64,000 bases of DNA from Oricola thermophila (GCF_013358405.1 NZ_CP054836.1:248001-312000); one strand, 5' to 3'. Shown: positions 7,473 to 16,003, numbered from the stretch's first letter. Numbers and translations: made by a program. The notes: generated from the sequence alone by a model not told the origin.

Positions 7473-8696
7473 CTAGCGGCCGTATTCCGCCTCGTCGGCC
7501 TTCACGGCCTCGTGGAGTTCGCGCATCAGGTCCGGATCCGCGGCCTGGACCCGGCTCCAGTTCGGTATGAATGGCGTCTCCATCGGATTGTCGAGGAAGG
7601 TGTGTCCGGCCTCGACGATATTCGAGGCGAAAAGCTCGACGGCGCGTTCCTCGACATGGCGGTCGATATGGAGGCCGTTCATGCGTGCGTCATTGTGATA
7701 GGCCTCGATCATGTCCAGTGCCTCGCGGTAATAGGTCGCCTTTATCGTTCGGAAGGTCTCTTGGCTGAACACGGTGCCATCCGTGGCAAGCTTGCGGTAG
7801 ACCGCCTTGCAGATGTCGATGGACATGCGTGAAAGCCCGGCCTGCGGATCCTCTTCCGACAGCGGCTGGTGCTTGTGATCGTAGGCGTCCGCGATTTCCA
7901 CCTGGCAGACAAGGCGGGTCGACAGATTGCGCCAGACTTCGGAAAGAACGCCGATCTCCAGGCCCCAGTCGGACGGAATGCGGATGTCGGGCAGGATTGC
8001 CGTGCGCATGGCGAACTCGCCTGCCAAGGGATAGCGGAAGGCAGCGAGATAGGTCAGGTAGTCGCGATGGCCGATCGTCTTCTCGAGCGCGCGCAGGAGC
8101 GGGCTGACCAGTAGCCGGTTTACGCGACCGTTCATCTTTCCGCCGGCATAGCGGGCGTAGTAGCCCTTGCAGAAGAGATACGAGAACGCGGGATTGGCGA
8201 CAGGATAGACAAGCCGGGCGAGCATCTCGCGCGAATAGGTGACAATGTCGCAGTCGTGCAGCGCGACAACATCCGCGTCGCGGCGAGCCAGCGTGTAACC
8301 GATGCAGAACCAGACATTTCTGCCCTTGCCGGGTTCCTCGGGCGAAAGGCCGGCTTCCTTCAGCCGGGCATCGATCGCCTGCAGGCGGGGACCGTCATTC
8401 CACAGGATGGAGTGCTCCTGCGGCAGGACGGAGAAGAACTCCCGCGCGCGGCGGTACTCGTCCTCGCTGGCGCGATCGAGGCCGATGACGACGTGGTTGA
8501 TGAAGCGGGCGCCTGCAAGCTGCTCCACGATATTGGCGAGCGCCGGGCCCTCCAGCTCGGAATAGAGCGACGGAAGGATCAGCGTGATCTTGCGGTGGGC
8601 GGACAGCACCTCCAGCTCGCGTTCCAGGGTGTCGGCCTTGTCTACGCGCAGGTTGTGCAGCGTGGCCACGTGACCGTTCTGGTGAAAATCCGCCAT
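7473..8696 (-). CDS. gpgS: Glucosyl-3-phosphoglycerate synthase (GT81)
   Basis: 407 residues of glycosyltransferase family 81. The family pattern LILPSLYSELEGPALANIV marks the nucleotide-sugar-binding N-terminus, HDCDIV (about 146-151) carries the metal-binding DxD, and LAGEFAMR plus SDWGLEIGVLSEV plus the late DAYDHKHQ histidines match the GpgS/MpgS catalytic core. GpgS transfers glucose from an NDP-glucose to 3-phosphoglycerate, the first step of glucosylglycerate synthesis in the cytoplasm. AGGAG at 8705-8711 precedes the ATG at 8696. The phosphatase gene ends 13 bases upstream, so both are co-transcribed, phosphatase first. The stop lies 12 bases from the stop of the phosphorylase on the other strand. 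Longer upstream in-frame sequence overlaps the phosphatase gene and is not coding. Confidence 0.9.
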   Translation of the reverse strand: MADFHQNGHVATLHNLRVDKADTLERELEVLSAHRKITLILPSLYSELEGPALANIVEQLAGARFINHVVIGLDRASEDEYRRAREFFSVLPQEHSILWNDGPRLQAIDARLKEAGLSPEEPGKGRNVWFCIGYTLARRDADVVALHDCDIVTYSREMLARLVYPVANPAFSYLFCKGYYARYAGGKMNGRVNRLLVSPLLRALEKTIGHRDYLTYLAAFRYPLAGEFAMRTAILPDIRIPSDWGLEIGVLSEVWRNLSTRLVCQVEIADAYDHKHQPLSEEDPQAGLSRMSIDICKAVYRKLATDGTVFSQETFRTIKATYYREALDMIEAYHNDARMNGLHIDRHVEERAVELFASNIVEAGHTFLDNPMETPFIPNWSRVQAADPDLMRELHEAVKADEAEYGR

Positions 8697-8709
8697 GGGA
8701 AGGTGTCTC

Positions 8710-9522
8710 CTAGCTGCCGTCCAGTTCTTCAATAATCCCCAGAACGGATTCGTTCCAACCTTCGGGGCCGGGTTTTTCCGTGCGAACGATGCGTCCGGCG
8801 TTTTCCCCGTCGAGTTCGGGCAAGGGGGGGGCGTGCGGATTCGCAACGACGACCCCCAGATCGGCGGCCTCCAGCATCTCGACGTCGTTCGCGGCATCGC
8901 CGAGCGCGAGGACGACCGGCCGTTTGCGACCGGACACGTATCGCGAGGTGATCTCGCGCATGCGATCGGCCTTGGTCGCGCCGAAGGAAAGCGTCAGGTA
9001 GCGGCCGCCCTGGCGGGCCGTGATCCCGCGTTCCGCGAGCAGCGCAATGAACTCCTCGCGCTCCGCCTCGTCGCCCCACCACAGGCCAGGCTCGGAATGG
9101 CGCCGCGCGGCGGCCCGGACAGCATCCGTCCTCGACAGGCCCGTCCGTTCGGCCACCTCGTCTAGCGTCCAGTCGGAAAAGCCCGAGAAGTGCTCGCGCA
9201 GGCGCAGCGGCAGCGCGTCCAGGGTGGCGATCAGCCGGTCATGCACGGACGCGTCCTCCTCCCGGTCGCCGACGCCGTCAGCCGGCTCGAGGATTCCCGC
9301 CCCGTTCTCCACGATGGAAGGGCAGTCGGCAAAGCCCAGCTTTCCGCGCAGATCGGCGATCTCCGCGGCCGTCTTGGAACTGGCCAGTATCAGCGGAACG
9401 CCGCGCGTCTTCAGCGCGTCAAGCGCCGGTTGCGCCGGTTCAAACGAGTAGGTCTCATGGTCAAGAAGCGTTCCGTCCAGGTCGGAAAAGACGACAAGCG
9501 GCGGCACGTTCTTCCCTGTCAC
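8710..9522 (-). CDS. HAD-family mannosyl/glucosyl-3-phosphoglycerate phosphatase
   Basis: About 270 residues of the HAD superfamily, C2B-capped MPGP type. Motif I is VVFSDLDGTLLDHETY near the N-terminus, with both catalytic aspartates; motif II is the SS of LILASSKTAAEI; motif III/IV is LALGDAANDVEML with the acidic metal ligands. Members hydrolyse mannosyl- or glucosyl-3-phosphoglycerate to the free glyceroside. With gpgS immediately downstream, glucosyl-3-phosphoglycerate is the likely substrate and glucosylglycerate the product. I prefer the GTG at 9522, which puts motif I close to the N-terminus as in relatives; an ATG at 9564 would add 14 residues and neither start has an obvious ribosome-binding site. 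Confidence 0.85.
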   Translation of the reverse strand: MTGKNVPPLVVFSDLDGTLLDHETYSFEPAQPALDALKTRGVPLILASSKTAAEIADLRGKLGFADCPSIVENGAGILEPADGVGDREEDASVHDRLIATLDALPLRLREHFSGFSDWTLDEVAERTGLSRTDAVRAAARRHSEPGLWWGDEAEREEFIALLAERGITARQGGRYLTLSFGATKADRMREITSRYVSGRKRPVVLALGDAANDVEMLEAADLGVVVANPHAPPLPELDGENAGRIVRTEKPGPEGWNESVLGIIEELDGS

Positions 9523-9792
9523 GGCAGCGCGCCTCGCAGGACGGTTGCGTTCCGGGAAGGGCATGAAACCGGCACGAGCGACCCCGCTGCGTCAAACGAT
9601 GCTTGCGGCGGAGCTGCGTACGTTCGGGTCATGTCCCATTGATAGCGCGTTGCGCATGCAGAGCAAGCATCAAGATTTTGTCGTGCCGTCGCGGGTGCGG
9701 CCTGCCGGGGGCCTCGGGAATGGCGACAAGGATTCGCCGACGAAAAATCTTGCGCCGTTATACGGGCGTCACATAGAACCCCTATACAGGGT

Positions 9793-9808
9793 TTGCACAC
9801 GTGTGCAA
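9793..9808. promoter_or_regulatory. 16-bp perfect palindrome TTGCACACGTGTGCAA, putative LacI-family operator
   Basis: The 322-base gap between the divergent phosphatase (start 9522) and the solute-binding protein gene (start 9845) contains this perfect 16-base dyad, 37 bases upstream of the ATG. The central CG and TTGC/GCAA ends fit LacI-family operators. A LacI-family gene lies in the same operon at 16004, so it is the probable ligand-responsive repressor. I see nothing else of note in the rest of the gap; no second copy of the palindrome was found in the window by eye. Confidence 0.7.
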
Positions 9809-9844
9809 TCCTGTTTAAGCTTCCTGTCTCCAAGGGGGGATACC

Positions 9845-11212
9845 ATGACCATATTGAAGAAAACGACAGTGCTAGCCGTGGCGGGCGCGTTGCTTTCCGG
9901 CGCAGCATCGGCCGCAATCGCAGAAGACTACACGATTTCCGTCTGGGCCGGCGGCTCGGGCGACGAATCCGACTACCGGGTCAAGGCGATCGAGATCGCC
10001 GCCGACCTGTACGAACGTGAAGCCGCCATCCGCGGCGAAGAGGTGAACATCACCGTCGAGACACAGCTTTTCTCGGGCTGGGACGATTTCAAGCAGGCCG
10101 TGACGCTTGCCGCGGAATCGGGCACGGCGCCGAACATCATCGTTTCCGGCCACGAGGATATCGGTCCCTGGGTGCAGGCCGGCATCCTGCGGCCGGTCGA
10201 GGACTATGTCGATTTCGATGCATGGCCGCTCAACCAGCTCTACGAGAACCTCATCCAGGTCTCGTCCTATGACGGCAAGATCTGGGGCATTCCGCAGGAC
10301 GCGGAGTCGCGTGTGTTCTTCTTCTGGCGCGAGCACCTGGAAGCCGTGGGCTACAGCAAGGAAGAGATCGACGCCCTGCCCAAGAAGGTGCTCGATGGCG
10401 AGTACACGCTCTACAGCATGCTCGACGACGTCAAGAAAATGCAGGACGCCGGTCTCGTCGAGGAAGCGAAGGGTTTCATGCCGCGCATCTCCAACGGTCC
10501 GGACTATTGGCAGTTCTACCAGAGCTTCGGCGGAGAGATGGTCGACGAGGAAAGCGGCAAGCTCGTCTTCGACAAGCAGGCACTGACAGACATGTACCAG
10601 TTCTTCGTCGACGCGGTCGACAAGGGCGTCGTGCCCGCGACCTATCTCGGCGGCGACTGGGACACGTGGCACGGTGCCGTTTCCTCCGGCAAGGCCGGCG
10701 CGTGGCATGGCGGCACCTGGCACTATGCCCAGTGGACGCAGAAGAACGGCCTTGACGATTTCTTCGGCAAGATCGTCTATACGCTGATCCCGGCCGGCAA
10801 CGAGCGCGGTCGCGCCAACGCGATCACCCATCCGCTGGTCTACCTGCTGTCCAACACGGGTACCGACGACGACGCGGCGCTCGCGGCCGAACTTGTCTCG
10901 ATCGCTTCCGAGCCCCGTATCAACGCCCTGCATGCGGTCAAGTCGAGCCATCTGGCCATAGGCCGGGAAGAGATCAATGTTCCGCTCTATGCCGAAAGCC
11001 GCTGGGCCACGGAAGCGACCGAAAACCTGCTTCCCCACGCCAATGCGCTGCCCAACGATGCGGATTTCGGCGTCGTCTGGACAGCGATGTACAAGGGGCT
11101 CGAAGCATCCTGGACCGGCGTTTCGTCCGTGGCCGATGCCGTCGAGGCGGCAGAACAGTCGGTCGTGTCGGCGCTGGGCGACAAGGTGATCGTACGCGAC
11201 GGCGGCATGTAA
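9845..11212 (+). CDS. Carbohydrate-type ABC transporter, periplasmic solute-binding protein
   Basis: 455 residues, extracellular solute-binding protein family 1. The N-terminus has a classic Sec signal: basic ILKKT, hydrophobic core, and a likely cleavage after ASAAIA before EDYTISVWAGG. The mature part has the family's early VWAGGSGDE strand and late AVKSSHLAI helix-strand pattern. A strong GGGGGGA ribosome-binding stretch lies at 9834-9840. It heads an operon with two permeases and a UgpC-type ATPase, followed by a glycerophosphodiesterase, LacI regulator and inositol-monophosphatase-family enzyme. From that company a glycerophosphodiester or polyol phosphate substrate is plausible, but the protein alone does not show it. 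Likely repressed through the palindrome at 9793. Confidence 0.9.
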   Translation: MTILKKTTVLAVAGALLSGAASAAIAEDYTISVWAGGSGDESDYRVKAIEIAADLYEREAAIRGEEVNITVETQLFSGWDDFKQAVTLAAESGTAPNIIVSGHEDIGPWVQAGILRPVEDYVDFDAWPLNQLYENLIQVSSYDGKIWGIPQDAESRVFFFWREHLEAVGYSKEEIDALPKKVLDGEYTLYSMLDDVKKMQDAGLVEEAKGFMPRISNGPDYWQFYQSFGGEMVDEESGKLVFDKQALTDMYQFFVDAVDKGVVPATYLGGDWDTWHGAVSSGKAGAWHGGTWHYAQWTQKNGLDDFFGKIVYTLIPAGNERGRANAITHPLVYLLSNTGTDDDAALAAELVSIASEPRINALHAVKSSHLAIGREEINVPLYAESRWATEATENLLPHANALPNDADFGVVWTAMYKGLEASWTGVSSVADAVEAAEQSVVSALGDKVIVRDGGM

Positions 11213-11224
11213 GAGGGGCGTGCT

Positions 11225-11260
11225 GCCGACCGCCGGCCGGGACCTGTCCCGGTCGGCTTT
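11225..11260 (+). terminator. Intergenic hairpin after the solute-binding protein gene
   Basis: Twelve bases after the stop codon is an imperfect stem: GCCGA (11225-11229), a seven-base bulge, CCGGGAC (11237-11243), a two-base loop, GTCCCGG (11246-11252) and TCGGC (11253-11257), followed by only TTT. The short T run makes it a weak terminator or an mRNA-stabilising stem. Such hairpins after binding-protein genes commonly raise binding protein over permease levels; that role is inference here. Confidence 0.5.
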
Positions 11261-11286
11261 CATGAAGCTTTTACCGGACGACGGCC

Positions 11287-12597
11287 ATGCGCTCCCATAC
11301 CAGCAAGCTCGGACTGCTGCTTGTCAGTCCCGCCATCATTCTTCTTGCCATCTTCTTTCTTACGCCCGCGCTTCTGACCGGGGTGTTCTCGTTCACCAAC
11401 ATGAGCAGTTCCACCGGAATCAGCGGGGGCGCATGGGTAATCACGCCGAATCTGCTGAGAGAGCTTTCGGATGACGGCATATCTCCGGCCACGATCGAGG
11501 CTCTAAGGGACGAGAGCTACAGTGTCGACGAGGGCAGCCTTGCCGCCGCGCGGGCGGCGGGCGTTGCCGCGGAATTCGCCGACGAGATCGCCAGCAAGCT
11601 CTCCGGACAGCGATTTGCTTCCGATTCCGAGTTCATGTCCGCGCTCAAGACGCTGCGCACAAGGCCACGGCGGGTGCGCGACCTGAAACTGGCGATGGAG
11701 CCGTTCACCCGGTCCGTTCTCAACATCCGTTTCGAAACCGAGGCTGCGGCGCGTTTGGCGATAGAGCAGGTCGTGCCCGATATCGATGCCGGGGAATTGG
11801 AAAGGATAGTCGAGCGAAGCTACACCGGCTGGAAGTGGACGTCGGAAAACTATTCCAAGCTGTTCAGCAGCCCGGAAACCCTGCGCATCGTGTTCAATAC
11901 AGTTTTCTACGTGGCGATGACGCTGGCCTTCAACGTGTTGGTGGGCCTGTTTCTGGCGATCACAACCTTCTATCTTCCCAGGAGAACGGGAGGCTTCTTT
12001 TCCCTGATCTGGCTGCTCCCGCGCATCACGCCGGTCGTGCTTTACGCGATCATGTGGAAGTGGTTCACCTGGGATGACGGATTTGTCGCGGCGCTCGCCG
12101 GTCAGCTCGGCCTGCCGTCCTTCAACTACATGAAGGGGTCGGTGCCGAGTGCCTGGACAATCGTCATCCTGGTCAACGGCTTCATCGGCGCGTCGTTTGG
12201 CATGATCCTGTTCTCCGGCGCGCTCAGGGCGATACCGGTGCAGCAATTGTGGGCGAGCGAGGTGGACGGAGCCACCCGGTGGCAACAGGTGCGCCACATC
12301 ATCCTTCCGCAGCTTCGCTGGCCGATCCTGTTTGTCACGAGCTACCAGACGCTCTCGCTCCTGACCTCCTACCAGGAGATATGGCTGACCACGAATGGCG
12401 GGCCGGGCAACACCACCGCCGTGTGGGCGCTGGAAGCCTTCCGTACAGCGCTGTTCAACTATTCCGGTTCGCTGCAGTACGGACTCGGCGCGGCGATGGC
12501 GCTGGTTCTGGTCGCTGTGGGGATGGTGCTCTCGATCATCTATCTGCGGCTGTTCCGGTTCGACGAACTGGTCTCGAAGCCGAAAATCGAGTTCTAG
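11287..12597 (+). CDS. Sugar-type ABC transporter permease with large extracytoplasmic insertion
   Basis: 436 residues, longer than the usual 290-310 of MalF/UgpA-like permeases. The first membrane helix (about 8-30) is followed by about 165 residues that are not membrane-spanning and lie between it and the second helix; the segment is Ala/Glu/Arg-rich and probably helical. The remaining five helices (from about 200) form the BPD_transp_1 core, with the EAA loop ASEVDGATRWQQVRHIILPQ contacting the ATPase. The added domain occupies the place of the periplasmic P2 loop of MalF, which touches the binding protein. The gene starts 74 bases after the binding protein gene and is 9 bases from the second permease. 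Substrate as for the operon, unproved. Confidence 0.9.
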   Translation: MRSHTSKLGLLLVSPAIILLAIFFLTPALLTGVFSFTNMSSSTGISGGAWVITPNLLRELSDDGISPATIEALRDESYSVDEGSLAAARAAGVAAEFADEIASKLSGQRFASDSEFMSALKTLRTRPRRVRDLKLAMEPFTRSVLNIRFETEAAARLAIEQVVPDIDAGELERIVERSYTGWKWTSENYSKLFSSPETLRIVFNTVFYVAMTLAFNVLVGLFLAITTFYLPRRTGGFFSLIWLLPRITPVVLYAIMWKWFTWDDGFVAALAGQLGLPSFNYMKGSVPSAWTIVILVNGFIGASFGMILFSGALRAIPVQQLWASEVDGATRWQQVRHIILPQLRWPILFVTSYQTLSLLTSYQEIWLTTNGGPGNTTAVWALEAFRTALFNYSGSLQYGLGAAMALVLVAVGMVLSIIYLRLFRFDELVSKPKIEF

Positions 12598-12606
12598 GGG
12601 GCAGGG

Positions 12607-13434
12607 ATGACACGCAACTTCCCGGTCTGGCCTGTTCTTCTGATACTGCTGGTCATCAGCCTGCCGCTTGTAATCATGTATGGCTACCTGGCGCTGGGCA
12701 CGGTCACGACAACCGAGCCCGGCGAGCTGCTGCCCTCGGGCGTCACGCTGGAAAACTGGCGGTTCCTGTTCGACAGCTCGACCGCGGCGGGCAATATATG
12801 GGCGGCGACGTTCAACACCTTCGTCTTCGCCGGCTCCATCACCTTGATCGTGCTGACGGTCTCGGCTACCGGCGGTTACGCCGTGTCGCGGCTCAACCTG
12901 CCATTCAGGCGATTCTTCCTGGCGAGCATCCTCGTGATGCACGCCTTTCCGTCGGTGACGCTGATCATCGGCGTGTTCCTGGTCCTGCAGTTCACGGGGC
13001 TTTACGACACCATGATCGGCGTCATCGCGGTGAAGGCGTCGCTGATGCTTCCCTTCGGCATCTGGATCATGAAGGGATTCTACGACACCGTGCCGTGGGA
13101 AATAGAGATGGCCGGCGTGCAGGACGGGGCCAGTCGGCTCACCGTCTGGTGGCGGCTGCTCCTTCCGCAGGTGCGGCCCGGACTGGTGGCGCTCGGCCTG
13201 TTCGCGTTTCTCGACGGATGGGGCGAATATGTGCTGCCGCGCATCCTTGCGCCGACCAACGACTTCCGGGTGCTGTCGATCGTACTCGATCTTGTCGGCA
13301 ACCCGGACCGGGCGAACTACGACTTCAACCTGTTCAAGACAGTCGGTGTGTTCTACACGCTGCCGGTCCTCGTGATCTTCGCGTTCTTCCAGCATCGGCT
13401 CATGGACATTTTTGGCGGAGGCACCAAAGGCTGA
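12607..13434 (+). CDS. Sugar-type ABC transporter permease (MalG/UgpE-like)
   Basis: 275 residues with six membrane helices. The EAA loop is readable as EIEMAGVQDGASRLTVWWRL at about residues 164-183, followed by LPQVRP. The N-terminal region before helix 2 has the TLENWRFLF motif common to MalG-type subunits. The ATG at 12607 begins nine bases after the stop of the larger permease, and its own TGA overlaps the start of the ATPase gene by one base, so the two are translationally coupled. It forms the heterodimeric channel with the preceding permease in the inner membrane. Confidence 0.93.
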   Translation: MTRNFPVWPVLLILLVISLPLVIMYGYLALGTVTTTEPGELLPSGVTLENWRFLFDSSTAAGNIWAATFNTFVFAGSITLIVLTVSATGGYAVSRLNLPFRRFFLASILVMHAFPSVTLIIGVFLVLQFTGLYDTMIGVIAVKASLMLPFGIWIMKGFYDTVPWEIEMAGVQDGASRLTVWWRLLLPQVRPGLVALGLFAFLDGWGEYVLPRILAPTNDFRVLSIVLDLVGNPDRANYDFNLFKTVGVFYTLPVLVIFAFFQHRLMDIFGGGTKG

Positions 13435-14492
13435 TGCGTATCTTACTGGAAGGCTTTACCAAGCGATTCGACAAGGTCACCGTGGTCGACAACATGAACC
13501 TGGAGATCCGGGATGGCGAGATGCTTGCGCTGCTCGGACCCTCCGGCTGCGGAAAATCGACGACATTGTTCGCCATTTGCGGAATTCACCGGATCGACTC
13601 CGGACGGATACTGTTCGGTGAGCGGGATGTAACGAACCTGCCCAGTCAGAAGCGCAATGTCGGCGTGGTATTCCAGTCCTATGCACTCTATCCGCATATG
13701 AGTGTATTCGAGAACATCGCGTTTCCGTTGAAGGTCCGCAAGTTTGAGGCCGCGGACATTGATCGCGAGGTTCGGGCGATCGCCGATCTGACCCATATCG
13801 GTCCGCTGCTCGAACGCAAGCCGGCCCAATTGTCGGGCGGCCAACAGCAGAGGGTGGCACTGGCCAGGGCGCTGGTTCGCAAGCCTGACGTGCTGCTGCT
13901 CGACGAGCCGCTGGCGAACCTCGATGCGAAACTCAGGCTGGAGATGCGCTCCGAGATTCGCCGCATCCAGCTTGAGACGGGGATAACGGCGGTTCTTGTG
14001 ACGCACGATCAGGTCGAGGCCATGTCGATGTCGGACCGGATCGCTATCATGGGACAGGGCGAGATCCTGCAAATTGCAACGCCGGACGAGATGTATCACC
14101 GGCCATGCAACACCTTTGTTGCGGGCTTCCTGGGCAATCCCCCGATCGCGTTTCTGGAGGGCACGGTCACCGAGGCCGGACGGTTCCGTTCGCGGGGCGG
14201 GGTCGGCATTCCGCTGCCTGATCGGCTCGCGAGCCTTCCGGAGGGCAAGGCGATACAGCTTGGCATCCGGCCGGAATTCTTCGGCAACGAAGGTGATTTC
14301 CGGCTTGCCGGCAAGGTTTCGTTCGTCGAGCTGCAGGGCCGTGAAACACACTACGACGTGGTGGTCGCGGAGGGCGAATTGCTGCGTTCCATACAGCCCG
14401 CGGGCATGTGCGCCGGACTAGGCGAGGCCATCGAATGGCCGCTCGATACTGAAAAGTTACTGATATTCGATGAGGATGGCGTCGCGCTCTGA
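13434..14492 (+). CDS. UgpC/MalK-type ABC transporter ATP-binding protein
   Basis: 352 residues. Walker A is GPSGCGKST (35-43), the Q-loop lies in VVFQSYALYPHM, the signature is LSGGQQQRVALARAL, Walker B is VLLLDEPLANLD and the switch histidine is in LVTHDQ. The C-terminal third is an OB-fold/TOBE regulatory domain as in MalK and UgpC. It energises the two permeases above. The real start is the ATG overlapping the preceding stop codon; open sequence upstream in this frame is an overlap with the permease genes. The next gene, a glycerophosphodiesterase, begins 30 bases downstream. Confidence 0.95.
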   Translation: MRILLEGFTKRFDKVTVVDNMNLEIRDGEMLALLGPSGCGKSTTLFAICGIHRIDSGRILFGERDVTNLPSQKRNVGVVFQSYALYPHMSVFENIAFPLKVRKFEAADIDREVRAIADLTHIGPLLERKPAQLSGGQQQRVALARALVRKPDVLLLDEPLANLDAKLRLEMRSEIRRIQLETGITAVLVTHDQVEAMSMSDRIAIMGQGEILQIATPDEMYHRPCNTFVAGFLGNPPIAFLEGTVTEAGRFRSRGGVGIPLPDRLASLPEGKAIQLGIRPEFFGNEGDFRLAGKVSFVELQGRETHYDVVVAEGELLRSIQPAGMCAGLGEAIEWPLDTEKLLIFDEDGVAL

Positions 14493-14522
14493 CGTGGATG
14501 ATGTGCCAAGGGATAGCGAAAA

Positions 14523-15989
14523 ATGGAAAACAAGCTGGCGTGGCCCGCGCGGGCCGACGGAAAGCCGCTTTGCATTGCACATCGCGGGGCCTCGGCGCAC
14601 GCGACGGAGAACACCGCGCGGGCATTCGCCGTGGCGGCCGAGCTCGGCGCCGACATGTGGGAGATCGATGTCTATCTCACGCGCGATGGCGTGGCTGTAG
14701 TCAGTCACGACGACAAGCTGGAGCGCATCTTCGGCGCCGAAGGCCGTATCGCCGATCTTGATCTGGCCGAAATCCGCGCGCGCGCGCCGGACTTGCCGAC
14801 ACTCGACGAGACGATCGAGCTGGCGAAGCGGTTCGACCAGGGGCTCTATGTCGAAGTCAAGGTACGCGGGGCCGGAAGGGTGACAGAGCGCCGCCTGGCG
14901 GATGCCGGATTCACACGTGCGGTGATCAGCAGTTTCATCGTCGAGGAAATTCGCGATCTCTCGGAGGGGGAACGCCGTTACCCGCTGGCGATCCTCGTGC
15001 CACTCGGCGTCGATCCGTTCGGTTGGGCGGAACTGTCGCGGGCCGATATCATCCATCTTTGCTGGGAAGATGGTGGCGATGGCCGGCCGCAGGACCTTGT
15101 GACGCCGGAATTGCTGTCCCGTGCGAAGGAGCGCGGTCTGGGGGTCGTGTTGTGGCACGAGGAGAGGCGTGCGGTTCTCGACGAGATCGAGAAATTGCCG
15201 GTGAACGGAATCTGCACCAACAATCCGGAGATGATGGCACGGCTCGATGCCGCCGAGGCGCTGGGAATTTCCGTGGTCTGTCATCGCGGCGCCAACCGTT
15301 TCGCGCCCGAGAACACGCTGGCGGCTGCGCAGCTCGCTTTCCAGCAGGGCGCGCATTATGTCGAGATCGACGTGCGCGAAAGCGCCGATGGCGAACTGGT
15401 CGTAATTCACGATCCGACGGTCGACCGGACGACGAACGGCACGGGCCGCGTCGACGAGATGACCGCCGCGGAACTGCGTTCGCTCGATGCGGGTTCCTGG
15501 TTCTCCCCACATTTCTCCGGCGAACGCATTCCGCTGCTTTCCGAGGCAATCGATGTCGCGCGGTCGCATGGTCGGAAGCTCTATGTCGAGAACAAGTCTG
15601 TCGATGCCGAACGGCTCGTCCGTTTCATCGAGGACGCGGGATTTCTAGGTGAATGCTTCTTCTGGTCGGGAAACGCGGCGTTGCAGGAGGGCATGCGGGC
15701 CGTCTCGAACAAGGCGCGGATAAAGTCGTCGCTGTGCGACTATTCCGGCGTGGAGCCGATGCGGGCGCATCTGGCACCCGAGATCGCCGAAATACTTTTT
15801 GAGGATTACCGCAATTTCGCCCCCGCCTGCATTGAAGCGGGCATGGTTCCAATGCTGCAGTATTTTGGCGACGATCCGGCCGTTTTCGAGGAAATCGTGT
15901 CGCTTCGTCCACCGATGATCAATCTCGACCGGGCCGACCTGTTGCTACGTGCATGCCGTGCCGGCAATCATGTGTCCGGACAGACTTGA
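14523..15989 (+). CDS. Tandem-domain glycerophosphodiester phosphodiesterase
   Basis: 488 residues containing two complete GDPD domains in one chain. Domain 1 (about 14-240) has CIAHRGASAHATENT with catalytic His20, the WEIDVYLT metal pair, the VVSHDD histidine and YVEVK. Domain 2 (about 250-480) repeats these as VVCHRGANRFAPENT (His254), VEIDVRES, VVIHDPTVDR and YVENK. All catalytic and metal-binding positions I can judge are kept in both halves. GDPDs split glycerophosphodiesters into sn-glycerol 3-phosphate and an alcohol. No signal peptide is seen, so it should act in the cytoplasm on imported substrate. It sits between the ATPase gene and a LacI regulator, so the importer probably brings in a phosphodiester. 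Confidence 0.9.
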   Translation: MENKLAWPARADGKPLCIAHRGASAHATENTARAFAVAAELGADMWEIDVYLTRDGVAVVSHDDKLERIFGAEGRIADLDLAEIRARAPDLPTLDETIELAKRFDQGLYVEVKVRGAGRVTERRLADAGFTRAVISSFIVEEIRDLSEGERRYPLAILVPLGVDPFGWAELSRADIIHLCWEDGGDGRPQDLVTPELLSRAKERGLGVVLWHEERRAVLDEIEKLPVNGICTNNPEMMARLDAAEALGISVVCHRGANRFAPENTLAAAQLAFQQGAHYVEIDVRESADGELVVIHDPTVDRTTNGTGRVDEMTAAELRSLDAGSWFSPHFSGERIPLLSEAIDVARSHGRKLYVENKSVDAERLVRFIEDAGFLGECFFWSGNAALQEGMRAVSNKARIKSSLCDYSGVEPMRAHLAPEIAEILFEDYRNFAPACIEAGMVPMLQYFGDDPAVFEEIVSLRPPMINLDRADLLLRACRAGNHVSGQT

Positions 15990-16003
15990 GGGCAGGATTC
16001 GCA

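Noticed and set aside
11503..13395. 630-codon open frame on the minus strand
   Set aside because: It runs exactly opposite the two transporter permease genes, has no start signal, and reads as a His/Arg/Asp/Glu-rich sequence without family motifs; a GC-rich shadow frame.
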